From: CAVSWN01 sp046728115
GTDB taxonomy: Bacteria > Acidobacteriota > Vicinamibacteria > Vicinamibacterales > CAVVIG01
Assembly (NCBI GenBank): GCA_046728115.1
Contig: JBKPDW010000598.1
Location: forward strand, 1 to 32,955
DNA: 32,955 bases
Reading direction: 5' to 3'
In this document: piece by piece, positions 1 to 7,131 of the stretch
Position numbering within the stretch: position 1 is the first letter of the stretch
Layout: each line of letters opens with the position of its first letter
Position numbers and translations under genes: made by a program
The notes under the pieces: generated by a model
The model's database searches: none
What the model saw: the letters and a program-made list of their open reading frames with translations, nothing else
What the model was told of the DNA's origin: nothing

Positions 1-2
1 TG

Positions 3-95
3 CAGGAAATCTTCACCGCGCTGTTGTTTGCCGCGAAACCACGCTACATGCATTGGATGAATCAGGCGAAACGCGAACTACAACTACGGATCTGA
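3..95 (+). CDS. 3' end of an unidentified protein (truncated by window edge)
   Basis: An open frame enters from the left edge and ends at TGA (93-95), giving about 30 C-terminal residues that finish in ELQLRI. The segment is basic and aromatic, but I recognise no family in so short a piece. It is codirectional with dinB, 82 nt downstream. It could equally be a spurious frame, although no competing frame is better. Confidence 0.4.
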   Translation, partial: QEIFTALLFAAKPRYMHWMNQAKRELQLRI

Positions 96-150
96 CAAAG
101 TCGAACTAGGGTACGATCAGCTGCCATAATCCGCAAATCCATTAATCAAT

Positions 151-172
151 CTGAAGTCTGAACTCTGAAGTC
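151..172. repeat. Heptamer array, unit TGAAGTC, 3 copies
   Basis: Three perfectly phased heptamers (TGAAGTC, TGAACTC, TGAAGTC at 152-172) end 5 nt before the dinB GTG start and occupy the place where a Shine-Dalgarno would be expected. The same unit recurs on the opposite strand at 9695-9729, and a one-base variant at 9575-9616. Confidence 0.8.
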
Positions 173-177
173 GATTT

Positions 178-1254
178 GTGGTGATTCGCCGCATTGTGCA
201 CGTCGACATGGATGCGTTCTATGCATCTGTCGAGCAGCGCGACAACTCGTCGCTGCGTGGCAAGCCGGTGGCCGTCGGCGGCCAGCCGCATCGTCGAGGC
301 GTCGTCGCCGCCGCGAGCTACGAGGCGCGGGCCTTTGGTATCCATTCCGCGATGTCGATGGCGAAAGCAGTATGTCTCTGTCCGTCCCTGTTGATCGTGC
401 CGCCGGACTTCGGACGCTACAAGGCCGCGTCGAACGCGGTTTTCTCGATTTTCAGAGAAGTGACGCCGCTTGTCGAACCGCTATCGCTCGACGAGGCGTA
501 TCTGGACGTCACCGAGAACGCCTGGGGCGAGACGTTCGGGACAGCGGTCGCCAGAGGACTCAAGCAGCGAATCCGCGACGAGACCGGTCTGACGGCCTCG
601 GCGGGTGTGGCGCCGAACAAGTTTCTGGCGAAGATCGCGTCCGGATGGAAAAAACCGGACGGCCTCACCGTGATCGCACCGGATCGCGTCGAATCGTTTC
701 TTCAGCGCCTGCCGGTCGACGCGCTCTGGGGCGTCGGACCGGTCACCGCGAAGAAGCTGCGCGCGCGGGGAATCGAACGGCTGGTAGATGTCCGCACGGT
801 GGACCTTCAGCTGTTGCACGACACCGTCGGAAGCCTTGCCGACTGGCTGAGGCAGCTGGCCAACGGCATCGACGATCGGCCCGTTGTACCCAATCGAGAG
901 GTCAAGTCGTCAGGTTCCGAAAACACCTATCCCGCAGACCTGACCGACGAGGATACCATCCGTGCGGAGGTCGCCGAGATGGCATCGCACGCGATCGCAT
1001 GGCTCGGACGCAAGCGGCTGCTGGCGCGAACTGTCACGATCAAGGTGCGGTACCACGACTTCACGACGATCACGCGCAGCCACACCGCGGCGCCGACGCG
1101 GGACGAGGCCGATCTGACCGCACGCGCGGTGCGCCTGCTCGAGAAAACGGATGCGGGCCAGCGGCCGGTCCGTCTGCTCGGCGTCAGCGTGCACAATTTC
1201 TGTTCGGAAGCGCCGGAGGCGGAGCCGGATCGCTTGCCCTTCGATTCGCATTGA
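178..1254 (+). CDS. dinB: DNA polymerase IV (Y-family translesion polymerase)
   Basis: Error-prone DNA polymerase that extends past lesions and misaligned ends. The 358-residue length is normal for the family. Visible motifs are the N-terminal DMDAFYASVE (metal-binding Asp10, steric-gate aromatic near Tyr15) and SLDEAYLDVT with catalytic Asp105-Glu106. The thumb helix-hairpin-helix region (LWGVGPVTAKKL) and the little-finger domain follow. The C-terminal end DRLPFDSH resembles a beta-clamp-binding tail. The start is GTG at 178, directly followed by a second GTG. No clear Shine-Dalgarno is present because a TGAAGTC heptamer array lies upstream. I saw no LexA-type operator, so SOS control is not supported by this sequence. 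A methyltransferase gene follows 21 nt downstream on the same strand. Confidence 0.96.
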   Translation: MVIRRIVHVDMDAFYASVEQRDNSSLRGKPVAVGGQPHRRGVVAAASYEARAFGIHSAMSMAKAVCLCPSLLIVPPDFGRYKAASNAVFSIFREVTPLVEPLSLDEAYLDVTENAWGETFGTAVARGLKQRIRDETGLTASAGVAPNKFLAKIASGWKKPDGLTVIAPDRVESFLQRLPVDALWGVGPVTAKKLRARGIERLVDVRTVDLQLLHDTVGSLADWLRQLANGIDDRPVVPNREVKSSGSENTYPADLTDEDTIRAEVAEMASHAIAWLGRKRLLARTVTIKVRYHDFTTITRSHTAAPTRDEADLTARAVRLLEKTDAGQRPVRLLGVSVHNFCSEAPEAEPDRLPFDSH

Positions 1255-1275
1255 GGCATCCGAATCGGAGGACAA

Positions 1276-2058
1276 GTGCCCGACACGTGGAGTCCGACGC
1301 AGTATGACAAGTTCCAGCGCGAGCGCGAACAGCCGTTCTTCGACCTGCTGGCACTCGTGCAACCGGCCACGCGCATGCGCGTGGTCGACCTCGGTTGCGG
1401 CACCGGCAAGCTGACGCGAACGCTCCACGAGCGCCTCCAGGCGCACGAGACGATCGGCATCGATCGTTCCGAGCGCATGCTTGAATCGATCAAGCGACAG
1501 GATCTTCCCGAGGGACTGCATTTCGAGACCGGGAGCATCGAAGCCTTTCCTGGCGCGCGCGGGTCGTTCGATCTCATCTTTTCCAATGCCGCGTTCCACT
1601 GGGTGGAGGATCACGAGGCGCTTCTCGCCCGACTCGCGGCCGCGCTCGCGCCTTCAGGTCAGGTGGCATTCCAGGTACCTGCGCAGCACGATCACGCTTC
1701 GCACAGGATCGCGGAGCAGTTGACCGAGGTCGAACCGTTTCGCAGCGCGCTGAGCGGCTGGCATCGCGCGCAGCCCGTGCTGGAGCCCGAGGCGTATGCA
1801 CGGCTCCTTTACAAGCTCGAGTTCACCGCGCCAGTCGTGCACCACGTGATCTACCCGCACGTGCTCGGCAGCAGAGAGGATGTCGTCGAGTGGATGAAAG
1901 GGACGCTCCTCACTGAATACGCGCGTCAGCTGCCGCCGGAGCTCTACGATCGATTCGTCGACGCATACCGGGCGCGTCTCGTTCCACAGCTCGACGATGC
2001 GCGGCCGTTTTTCTTTCCCTTCAATCGGATATTGTGTTGGGGACGGAGGTCGCCGTAG
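1276..2058 (+). CDS. tam: Class I SAM methyltransferase, trans-aconitate 2-methyltransferase-like
   Basis: Predicted cytoplasmic SAM-dependent methyltransferase of 260 residues. The N-terminus (TWSPTQYDKFQREREQPF) and the motif I region VVDLGCGTGKLT, followed by SNAAFHWVEDHE, match the layout of trans-aconitate methyltransferases, which methylate the carboxyl group of trans-aconitate, a by-product that inhibits the TCA cycle. The GTG start at 1276 is fixed by GGAGG at 1267-1271, four bases upstream. The gene lies 21 nt after dinB and may share its transcript. The stop codon (TAG, 2056-2058) falls inside an 18-nt-period duplication. Substrate assignment rests on family resemblance only; a generic malonyl-ACP or small-molecule O-methyltransferase is the alternative. 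Confidence 0.8.
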   Translation: MPDTWSPTQYDKFQREREQPFFDLLALVQPATRMRVVDLGCGTGKLTRTLHERLQAHETIGIDRSERMLESIKRQDLPEGLHFETGSIEAFPGARGSFDLIFSNAAFHWVEDHEALLARLAAALAPSGQVAFQVPAQHDHASHRIAEQLTEVEPFRSALSGWHRAQPVLEPEAYARLLYKLEFTAPVVHHVIYPHVLGSREDVVEWMKGTLLTEYARQLPPELYDRFVDAYRARLVPQLDDARPFFFPFNRILCWGRRSP

Positions 2059-2070
2059 GGACGGAGGTCG
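2040..2070. repeat. Two-copy direct repeat, GGGACGGAGGTCG
   Basis: GGGACGGAGGTCG occurs at 2040-2052 and again at 2058-2070 (18-nt period). It spans the last codons and stop of the tam-like gene and the short gap to the convergent peptidyl-prolyl isomerase gene. Confidence 0.7.
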
Positions 2071-2073
2071 GCC

Positions 2074-3270
2074 CTACTCGATCCGCACTGTCTTCAGTTC
2101 GATCCGCGTTTTCGGCGTCTCCCCGTCTCGCGGCGTCGCCTCGATCGCTTCCACCACCGCCATGCCGTCGACGACGCGGCCGAACGCGGTGTATTGAGCG
2201 TCGAGTGCGGCGGATGTCCCGGTGCAGATGAAGAACGACGTCGTCGCGCTGTCCTGCGCCTCGCCGCGCGCCATCGAAACGATCCCTTTGACGTGTTTGG
2301 TGTCGTTGAACTCGGGCGGAAGGTTGTGGACGAGCTTCTGCTGCTTCTCCGTCAGCGGCGTCGTCCGGCTCGACAGCGCACCGGTCTGGATGACGAAGCC
2401 CGGCGCCACGCGATGGAACGCCATGCCGTTGTAGACACCCGCTGCTGCGAGCCTCATGAACTGGCGGACGGTGTTCGGCGCCTTGTCGACGAAGAATTCA
2501 ATCGTGATAGGCCCGCTGGCGGTCTCGAGGATCGCGCGATGCGTCCCCAGCGCCTGCGGCGTCTCGTTGACGAACGGCTCGGCAGGCGTGTCACGGATCG
2601 TGACCTTTCGAATCTCGACTCGGTCGGTCGTCAGGCCTTTGTCATCGACCGGCGTCTCCGAAATCTTCTGCAGTACTTCGATGCCGTCGGCGACGTGGCC
2701 GAATACGGTGTACTGATTGTCCAGTGCCGGCTGATCGGCAAGTACGATGAAGAACTGCGAGCCGGCGCTGTCAGGTTTCCCCGGCACCATGACCGCTGCG
2801 ACCGACCCACGCGTCATCCTGGGCGCTCGGGCTTCTGCGTTCACGGCGTTGAGCCCGCCAGTGCCGTACAACGCACGCTTCGACGGATCCCTGGTCAAGG
2901 GATCGCCGCCCTGCACCATGCCGTACTTGATCGCGCGGTGGAAGATCGTTCCGTCGTAGGCCCCTTCAGCCGCCTGCTTCATGAAGTACGCGGTCTGATT
3001 CGGCGCAGCGTCAGGCGCCAGGTCGATGACAAACGTGCCCGCGCTCGTCTCGACGACGGCTTGTTTCGGTCCAGTGGATTGTGCGGAGACGACACCGAGA
3101 GAAGGGAGAACGGAGATGGTGACGAGCCACAGGGACACCGAGACATGCAGCAAACCGCGAACCTCGCGGAGCACGCTGAAGCGTTGCGCGTGCGACCCGT
3201 TTCGCGCGCCCGTCGCGGACGCGCAGCTCCGTGTCTCTGAGTCTCCGTGGCGCATCTTTCTCCGTGTCAT
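2074..3270 (-). CDS. Exported tandem cyclophilin-type peptidyl-prolyl cis-trans isomerase
   Basis: Up to 398 residues with a hydrophobic export signal around residues 40-63 (LLHVSVSLWLVTISVLPSLG, then VVSAQS), followed by two complete cyclophilin domains (about 72-228 and 240-398). Each domain keeps the core FHR arginine and the downstream Gln: TIFHRAIKYGMVQGGDP in the first, MAFHRVAPGFVIQTGA in the second, where QGGD is altered to QTGA. Both keep the later Phe-rich strand (SQFFIVLADQ, TSFFICTGT). It would catalyse prolyl isomerisation during folding of envelope proteins in the periplasm. The N-terminal 35 residues are uncertain, since they are read through DNA carrying four CTCCGTG words. 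An internal ATG six codons in (MRHGDS) is an alternative start. It is the last gene of the minus-strand run, just downstream of pgsA. Confidence 0.92.
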   Translation of the reverse strand: MTRRKMRHGDSETRSCASATGARNGSHAQRFSVLREVRGLLHVSVSLWLVTISVLPSLGVVSAQSTGPKQAVVETSAGTFVIDLAPDAAPNQTAYFMKQAAEGAYDGTIFHRAIKYGMVQGGDPLTRDPSKRALYGTGGLNAVNAEARAPRMTRGSVAAVMVPGKPDSAGSQFFIVLADQPALDNQYTVFGHVADGIEVLQKISETPVDDKGLTTDRVEIRKVTIRDTPAEPFVNETPQALGTHRAILETASGPITIEFFVDKAPNTVRQFMRLAAAGVYNGMAFHRVAPGFVIQTGALSSRTTPLTEKQQKLVHNLPPEFNDTKHVKGIVSMARGEAQDSATTSFFICTGTSAALDAQYTAFGRVVDGMAVVEAIEATPRDGETPKTRIELKTVRIE

Positions 3271-3281
3271 AACTCTCCGTG
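3227..3281. repeat. CTCCGTG word repeated four times, spaced 15-17 nt
   Basis: CTCCGTG occurs at 3227, 3243, 3260 and 3275. The repeat overlaps the assigned 5' end of the isomerase gene and reaches to 2 nt from the pgsA stop codon. It is looser than the phased heptamer arrays elsewhere but looks like the same kind of intergenic filler. Confidence 0.6.
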
Positions 3282-3282
3282 T

Positions 3283-3837
3283 TTACGCCGCGTTGATGAT
3301 TCGCGCCGCGTGCCAGATGTAATCCAGCCCCGACGCCAACGTAATCAGCAGCGATGCGTACACCGACAGATCGAAGATGATCGACGCGTACCCGAGATAG
3401 TTGAAAAAGATCGCAACGACCGCGGTGCAGATGTACGTCGCGGTCGCGATCTTGCCCAGCATCGATGGCCGAAACGTCCGGCGGCCAATTGCCAGATTCA
3501 CAATCGCGACGGTGAGCACAATGCCGACATCCCTGAAGATGATGAGCACGGTCAGCCAGATCGGGAGGCGGTTGGCGAGGCCGAGGCCCGGCAGTGTGAG
3601 GACCACGAAGGTCGTCACCAGTAGCAGCTTGTCGGCCATCGGATCGAGCCAGGCACCGAGACTCGTCCCCTGACCGGAACGGCGCGCGATCAGCCCGTCG
3701 AGCGCGTCGGTCACCCCAGCGATCACGAAGACCGTCAACGCCCAACCCAGATGCCCGTAGACGACGAGGATGACGAACGCCGGGATGAGAAACATCCGCA
3801 GCAGCGTTACCTGATTCGCCGGCGTCAGCGCGGTCAT
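3283..3837 (-). CDS. pgsA: CDP-diacylglycerol-glycerol-3-phosphate 3-phosphatidyltransferase
   Basis: Integral membrane enzyme that makes phosphatidylglycerol phosphate, the committed step to phosphatidylglycerol and cardiolipin. The 184-residue length is typical. It carries the complete CDP-alcohol phosphotransferase signature D-x2-D-G-x2-A-R-x8-G-x3-D-x3-D (from DALDGLIARR through GAWLDPMADK), flanked by several hydrophobic helices. A longer frame is open upstream, but I chose the ATG at 3837 because the family starts at this point (MTALTPANQVTLLRM). That ATG also overlaps the TGA of the upstream lipoprotein gene as ATGA (3834-3837), which points to translational coupling. Phosphatidylserine synthase belongs to the same superfamily, but the sequence around the motif favours PgsA. 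Confidence 0.9.
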   Translation of the reverse strand: MTALTPANQVTLLRMFLIPAFVILVVYGHLGWALTVFVIAGVTDALDGLIARRSGQGTSLGAWLDPMADKLLLVTTFVVLTLPGLGLANRLPIWLTVLIIFRDVGIVLTVAIVNLAIGRRTFRPSMLGKIATATYICTAVVAIFFNYLGYASIIFDLSVYASLLITLASGLDYIWHAARIINAA

Positions 3838-5192
3838 TTGAGTCCCGCCAGCGCTTCGAGGCGGCCGATGGCCTCGAGCGCTTCGGGGCCCGTCACGGGT
3901 CGCGACGGCTGAAAGGCGTTGTCGGCGGCCGTCTTCATCACACCCGACGCGACCGCGGCGGAGGCGGCGGGATAGGCCAGATGCGTAGCCGACAGGTCGT
4001 TGAACCTCAGGCGGGCCGACTCCCACGTCCGAAGCTGGCCCGGATCGTGCGCCGCACGAGGCAACAGGCGCGCGATCGCCTGCGCAAAATCCGTCCGGCG
4101 AACGATCGAGCGCGGTTGAAACGCATGGTTCGCGAACGGCTCGATCACACCTGCACCGGCAACGGCCAGGATCCACGTGGCGGCCCAGTGATTGCGCACG
4201 TCGGTCATCAGCGCCGCATCCGCACGCCGTCCGCCGGCGAGAAGCGAGCCGAGCCGGATGCCGATGAGCGCGGCGAGATCGCCACGCGTGATTTGCACTG
4301 CCTGATCGAGTGCGCGGTATTCTGCTGGAAGCCGCGCCAGTGCGGTGCGTGTTCGCACGTCGGCCAGACGTTTCTCGAGATCGGCACTGGGTTCGAGCGT
4401 GGCAGCCGCGGTGTAGGCCTGCTCCGCGCCCGGAAAGTCGTCGCGGCTGGCGAGCAACTCGCCGATTTGCGTAAATGACCGCGCATCCGACGGATCGAGC
4501 GCGACAGCCTTTCGAAAGTGTCCGAGCGCGTCCTCCGCCTGTCCTTTCTGGCGCTCCACGAGCGCCAGTTCGCGGTAAAGAAACGGGCTGTCCGGGGACG
4601 TCGCGAGTGCGGCCGTGTACAGGCGAATCGCCTCGTCGAGCTGCCCGGCGCGCGTGGCCTGGCGCGCTCGGTCCACGGTCCGCTCTGCGCCGCGGAACCG
4701 CATCACCTCCACTCGCCGACTCACATCGGACAGCGACGGATCCGCTTTCACGGCTGCCTCGAACGCGGTCAGCGCCTCATCGTCCCGGTCGAGCGCGACC
4801 AGCGCCTGACCGCGGCCCATGAGCGAAGCCACATCGCTGCTGTGCGTCTGCAGCGCGCGGTCGAATCGCGGCAGCGCCGCCTTGGCGTCCTTGCGCGCAA
4901 GCTCCACGTATCCCAGCGAGGCCTCAGCTGGATAAAACGACGGCGCCAGCTTCAACGCCGTCGAGAACTCGCGCTCGGCATTCTTGAGATCGCCAGACTG
5001 CAGAAACGCCCATCCGCGCGCTTCGCTGTCAGCGGCCGGTGTGTTGGCGAAAGTGGCGGGAACGGTGGGCCGGACAAACTCGGGAAATCTGGGCGTCGCG
5101 ACCACCGGCGCCATGACGGCCGGCTTGCGTGCACATGCCGCACTGACGGCCGCGATCAGGAACACGCATCGCACGATCCACCGAGCTGGCAT
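3834..5192 (-). CDS. TPR-repeat lipoprotein with C-terminal S-layer-homology-like region
   Basis: A 452-residue protein. It opens with a basic/hydrophobic signal and a lipobox-like VSAAC (Cys20), so it is probably a membrane-anchored lipoprotein. Residues about 55-290 are tetratricopeptide repeats (recognisable as DLKNAEREFSTALKLAPS, DDEALTAFEAAVKADPS, AEDALGHFRKAVALDPS). The C-terminal 130 residues hold two segments like S-layer homology motifs: NHWAATWILAVAGAGVIEPF with FQPRSIVRRTDFAQAIARLL, and a second ending FQPSRPVTGPEALEAI. TPRs suggest a scaffold role; SLH modules usually bind cell-wall polymers. It overlaps pgsA by 4 nt and sits 10 nt after hflX. Function is inferred from architecture only. 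Confidence 0.82.
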   Translation of the reverse strand: MPARWIVRCVFLIAAVSAACARKPAVMAPVVATPRFPEFVRPTVPATFANTPAADSEARGWAFLQSGDLKNAEREFSTALKLAPSFYPAEASLGYVELARKDAKAALPRFDRALQTHSSDVASLMGRGQALVALDRDDEALTAFEAAVKADPSLSDVSRRVEVMRFRGAERTVDRARQATRAGQLDEAIRLYTAALATSPDSPFLYRELALVERQKGQAEDALGHFRKAVALDPSDARSFTQIGELLASRDDFPGAEQAYTAAATLEPSADLEKRLADVRTRTALARLPAEYRALDQAVQITRGDLAALIGIRLGSLLAGGRRADAALMTDVRNHWAATWILAVAGAGVIEPFANHAFQPRSIVRRTDFAQAIARLLPRAAHDPGQLRTWESARLRFNDLSATHLAYPAASAAVASGVMKTAADNAFQPSRPVTGPEALEAIGRLEALAGLK

Positions 5193-5202
5193 GTTGAAAA
5201 TA

Positions 5203-6483
5203 TTATGCGATCAGCTGACCCACGAGACGCCGTGGGACATCGGCGACAATCGACACGCGTCCGTCGCGGGTTTCGTGCTGGATGACGTGCGCCTGGCGGT
5301 ACAGGCGCGCGATGCGGGCGCGATCGTTCGGATCGTCGGAGTTGAATGTCAGGGTCATGCGCTGAACATCCAGCGCGACGCGGGAGGCGATGGTATCCAC
5401 CAGCTCATCGATTCCCTGGCGCCGCAGCGCCGATACGCAGAGCGCGCCGGAATCCTGATCCTGCAGCCGTCGTTGCTCGTCGGCGGTCAACAAATCGCAT
5501 TTGTTGAACACCTCGAGCAGCGGGACGTTGACGGCGCCGACCTCATCGAGCACCTGATGCACCGCCGAGATCCTTCGGTCGCCATCCGGCACCGCAGCGT
5601 CGATCACGTGCACGACAAGATCGGCGTCAGCGGTCTCCTCGAGCGTGGCGCGGAACGCCGCCACGAGCGCATGCGGCAAGCGATCGATGAAACCCACCGT
5701 GTCCGACACCAGCAGCTCGCGTTTGTCCGGCAGTCGGACCTGACGAACGAGCGGATCGAGCGTTACGAACAAGGCGTTCGACGCGTCGGCGGCGGCGCCC
5801 GTCAGCTCGTTGAACAGCGTGGTCTTGCCCGCGTTGGTATAACCGACGAGCGCGACGGTAGGCACCTCCGCCTTGTGCCGGCGCTCGCGGAGCTGCGCGC
5901 GCCGCTTCCGGACCTGCTCGATCTCGTCGGAAAGCGCGTGGATTCTCGTGCGAATACGGCGCCGATCGGTTTCGAGCTTCGTTTCGCCGGGGCCCCGCGT
6001 TCCAATGCCGCCGCCCAGCCTCGAGAGCGCATCGCTCGCGCCCACCAGACGTGGCAGCAAGTACCTGAGCTGCGCGAGCTCCACCTGCAGCTTGCCCTCG
6101 CGCGTTCTCGCGCGTCGCGCGAAGATGTCGAGGATGAGCTGCGTGCGATCGAGGATCTTTCGTCCAACGGCTTCCTCGATCTGGCGAAGTTGGGCCGGTG
6201 TCAGCTCGTTGTCGACGACCACGACGTCCACACGCGTCTCGGCGCACGAGGCGGCCAGCATCTTGACCTTGCCCGATCCCAGGAACGTCGACGCATCCGG
6301 CTTCGCACGCTCCTGCAGCACGCGCAGCACGACCTCCGCGCCGGCTGCTTCGGCCAGCCCGGCGAGCTCGTCGAGCGATCGCTCGGCCTCCAGCCGCCGG
6401 GCATGCCCGGCGATCAGCCCCACGAGGGCGGCCCGCTCGCGCCGAATCAGACGCGACCCGCGCGGGGATCGGTACTCAGCCAT
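5203..6483 (-). CDS. hflX: Ribosome-associated GTPase HflX
   Basis: A GTPase that binds the 50S subunit and splits stalled or hibernating ribosomes. The 426-residue form has the HflX N-terminal domain, with FLGSGKV near residue 68 and VVVDNELTPAQLRQIEEAVG near 87. The glycine-rich linker GGGIGTRGPGETKLETDRR (from 157) comes next. The G domain has Walker A GYTNAGKTT (214-222), G3 DTVGF (261-265) and G4 NKCD (327-330). The frame is open further upstream, but the family-consistent start is the ATG at 6483, which puts the first 37 nt inside the 3' end of the upstream tsaC gene. That overlap suggests coupled expression of two translation-related genes. Confidence 0.96.
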   Translation of the reverse strand: MAEYRSPRGSRLIRRERAALVGLIAGHARRLEAERSLDELAGLAEAAGAEVVLRVLQERAKPDASTFLGSGKVKMLAASCAETRVDVVVVDNELTPAQLRQIEEAVGRKILDRTQLILDIFARRARTREGKLQVELAQLRYLLPRLVGASDALSRLGGGIGTRGPGETKLETDRRRIRTRIHALSDEIEQVRKRRAQLRERRHKAEVPTVALVGYTNAGKTTLFNELTGAAADASNALFVTLDPLVRQVRLPDKRELLVSDTVGFIDRLPHALVAAFRATLEETADADLVVHVIDAAVPDGDRRISAVHQVLDEVGAVNVPLLEVFNKCDLLTADEQRRLQDQDSGALCVSALRRQGIDELVDTIASRVALDVQRMTLTFNSDDPNDRARIARLYRQAHVIQHETRDGRVSIVADVPRRLVGQLIA

Positions 6484-7100
6484 ACTCGAATGTCTTCCCA
6501 GGAGATTGCACCGGCGCGAATCAGCGCCGGCTGCGCGCTCGTCACGTCGATGATGGTGGATGCCGGACCGCCGGGCGTGGGGCCCGTGTCGAGGAGGAAA
6601 TCGATGCGGCTGCCCAGCGTCCGCTCCACCTCGTCTGGCTCCGCCGTGGCTGTTTCGCCGCTGATATTGGCACTCGTCGCCGTCACCAGCCCTTTGCACC
6701 CGGCGCAGACCGCGCGCGCAATTTCGTCAGCGGGGACGCGGACGCCGACCGTCGATCGCCCGCCAGTGACGGTTCGCGGCATCGCGGCCGGCGCCGGCAT
6801 GACGAGCGTCAGAGGGCCGGGCCAGTACCGCGATGCCAGATGGCGTGCGATCGGCGACAGCGATCCCAGTGACATCACGACCTGATCGAGGTCGGCAGCA
6901 ATGAGTGGCATCGCCCGGTCCTCCTTGCGGCCCTTCACCTCAAACACCCGCGCGACGGCCGTGCGATTGAACGGATCGACGGCAAGTCCGTACAACGTAT
7001 CGGTGGGCAGCGCAACCACGCCACCTTTGAGAATCCACGTCACGGCTTCCTGGATGGCATCGCGCTGCGGTGCACCTCGGTCGACAAACACACGCCGCAT
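6447..7100 (-). CDS. tsaC: L-threonylcarbamoyladenylate synthase (short TsaC/YrdC form)
   Basis: Makes threonylcarbamoyl-AMP from threonine, bicarbonate and ATP, the donor for the t6A37 modification of ANN-decoding tRNAs. The 217 residues comprise one YrdC domain: GGVVALPTDTLYGLAVDP near residue 27, a KGRKEDRAMPLI segment that corresponds to the KxR substrate motif, WPGPLTLV, and the TSANISG nucleotide-binding motif. There is no Sua5 C-terminal extension. The 3' end overlaps the hflX start by 37 nt. It starts 31 nt after the MFS transporter stop on the same strand. Confidence 0.93.
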   Translation of the reverse strand: MRRVFVDRGAPQRDAIQEAVTWILKGGVVALPTDTLYGLAVDPFNRTAVARVFEVKGRKEDRAMPLIAADLDQVVMSLGSLSPIARHLASRYWPGPLTLVMPAPAAMPRTVTGGRSTVGVRVPADEIARAVCAGCKGLVTATSANISGETATAEPDEVERTLGSRIDFLLDTGPTPGGPASTIIDVTSAQPALIRAGAISWEDIRVWLSTDPRAGRV

Positions 7101-7131
7101 CGTCTATCCGGCGAGCGCTCCAGACAACGCG

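Noticed and set aside
2194..3240. Plus-strand open frame of about 350 codons
   Set aside because: Antisense to the double cyclophilin. The translation is highly charged and without motifs.
4984..6885. Plus-strand open frame of over 600 codons
   Set aside because: It is antisense to hflX, tsaC and the lipoprotein gene, all of which carry clear family motifs. Its translation is Arg/Ala-rich with no recognisable domain, as expected of a high-GC shadow frame.
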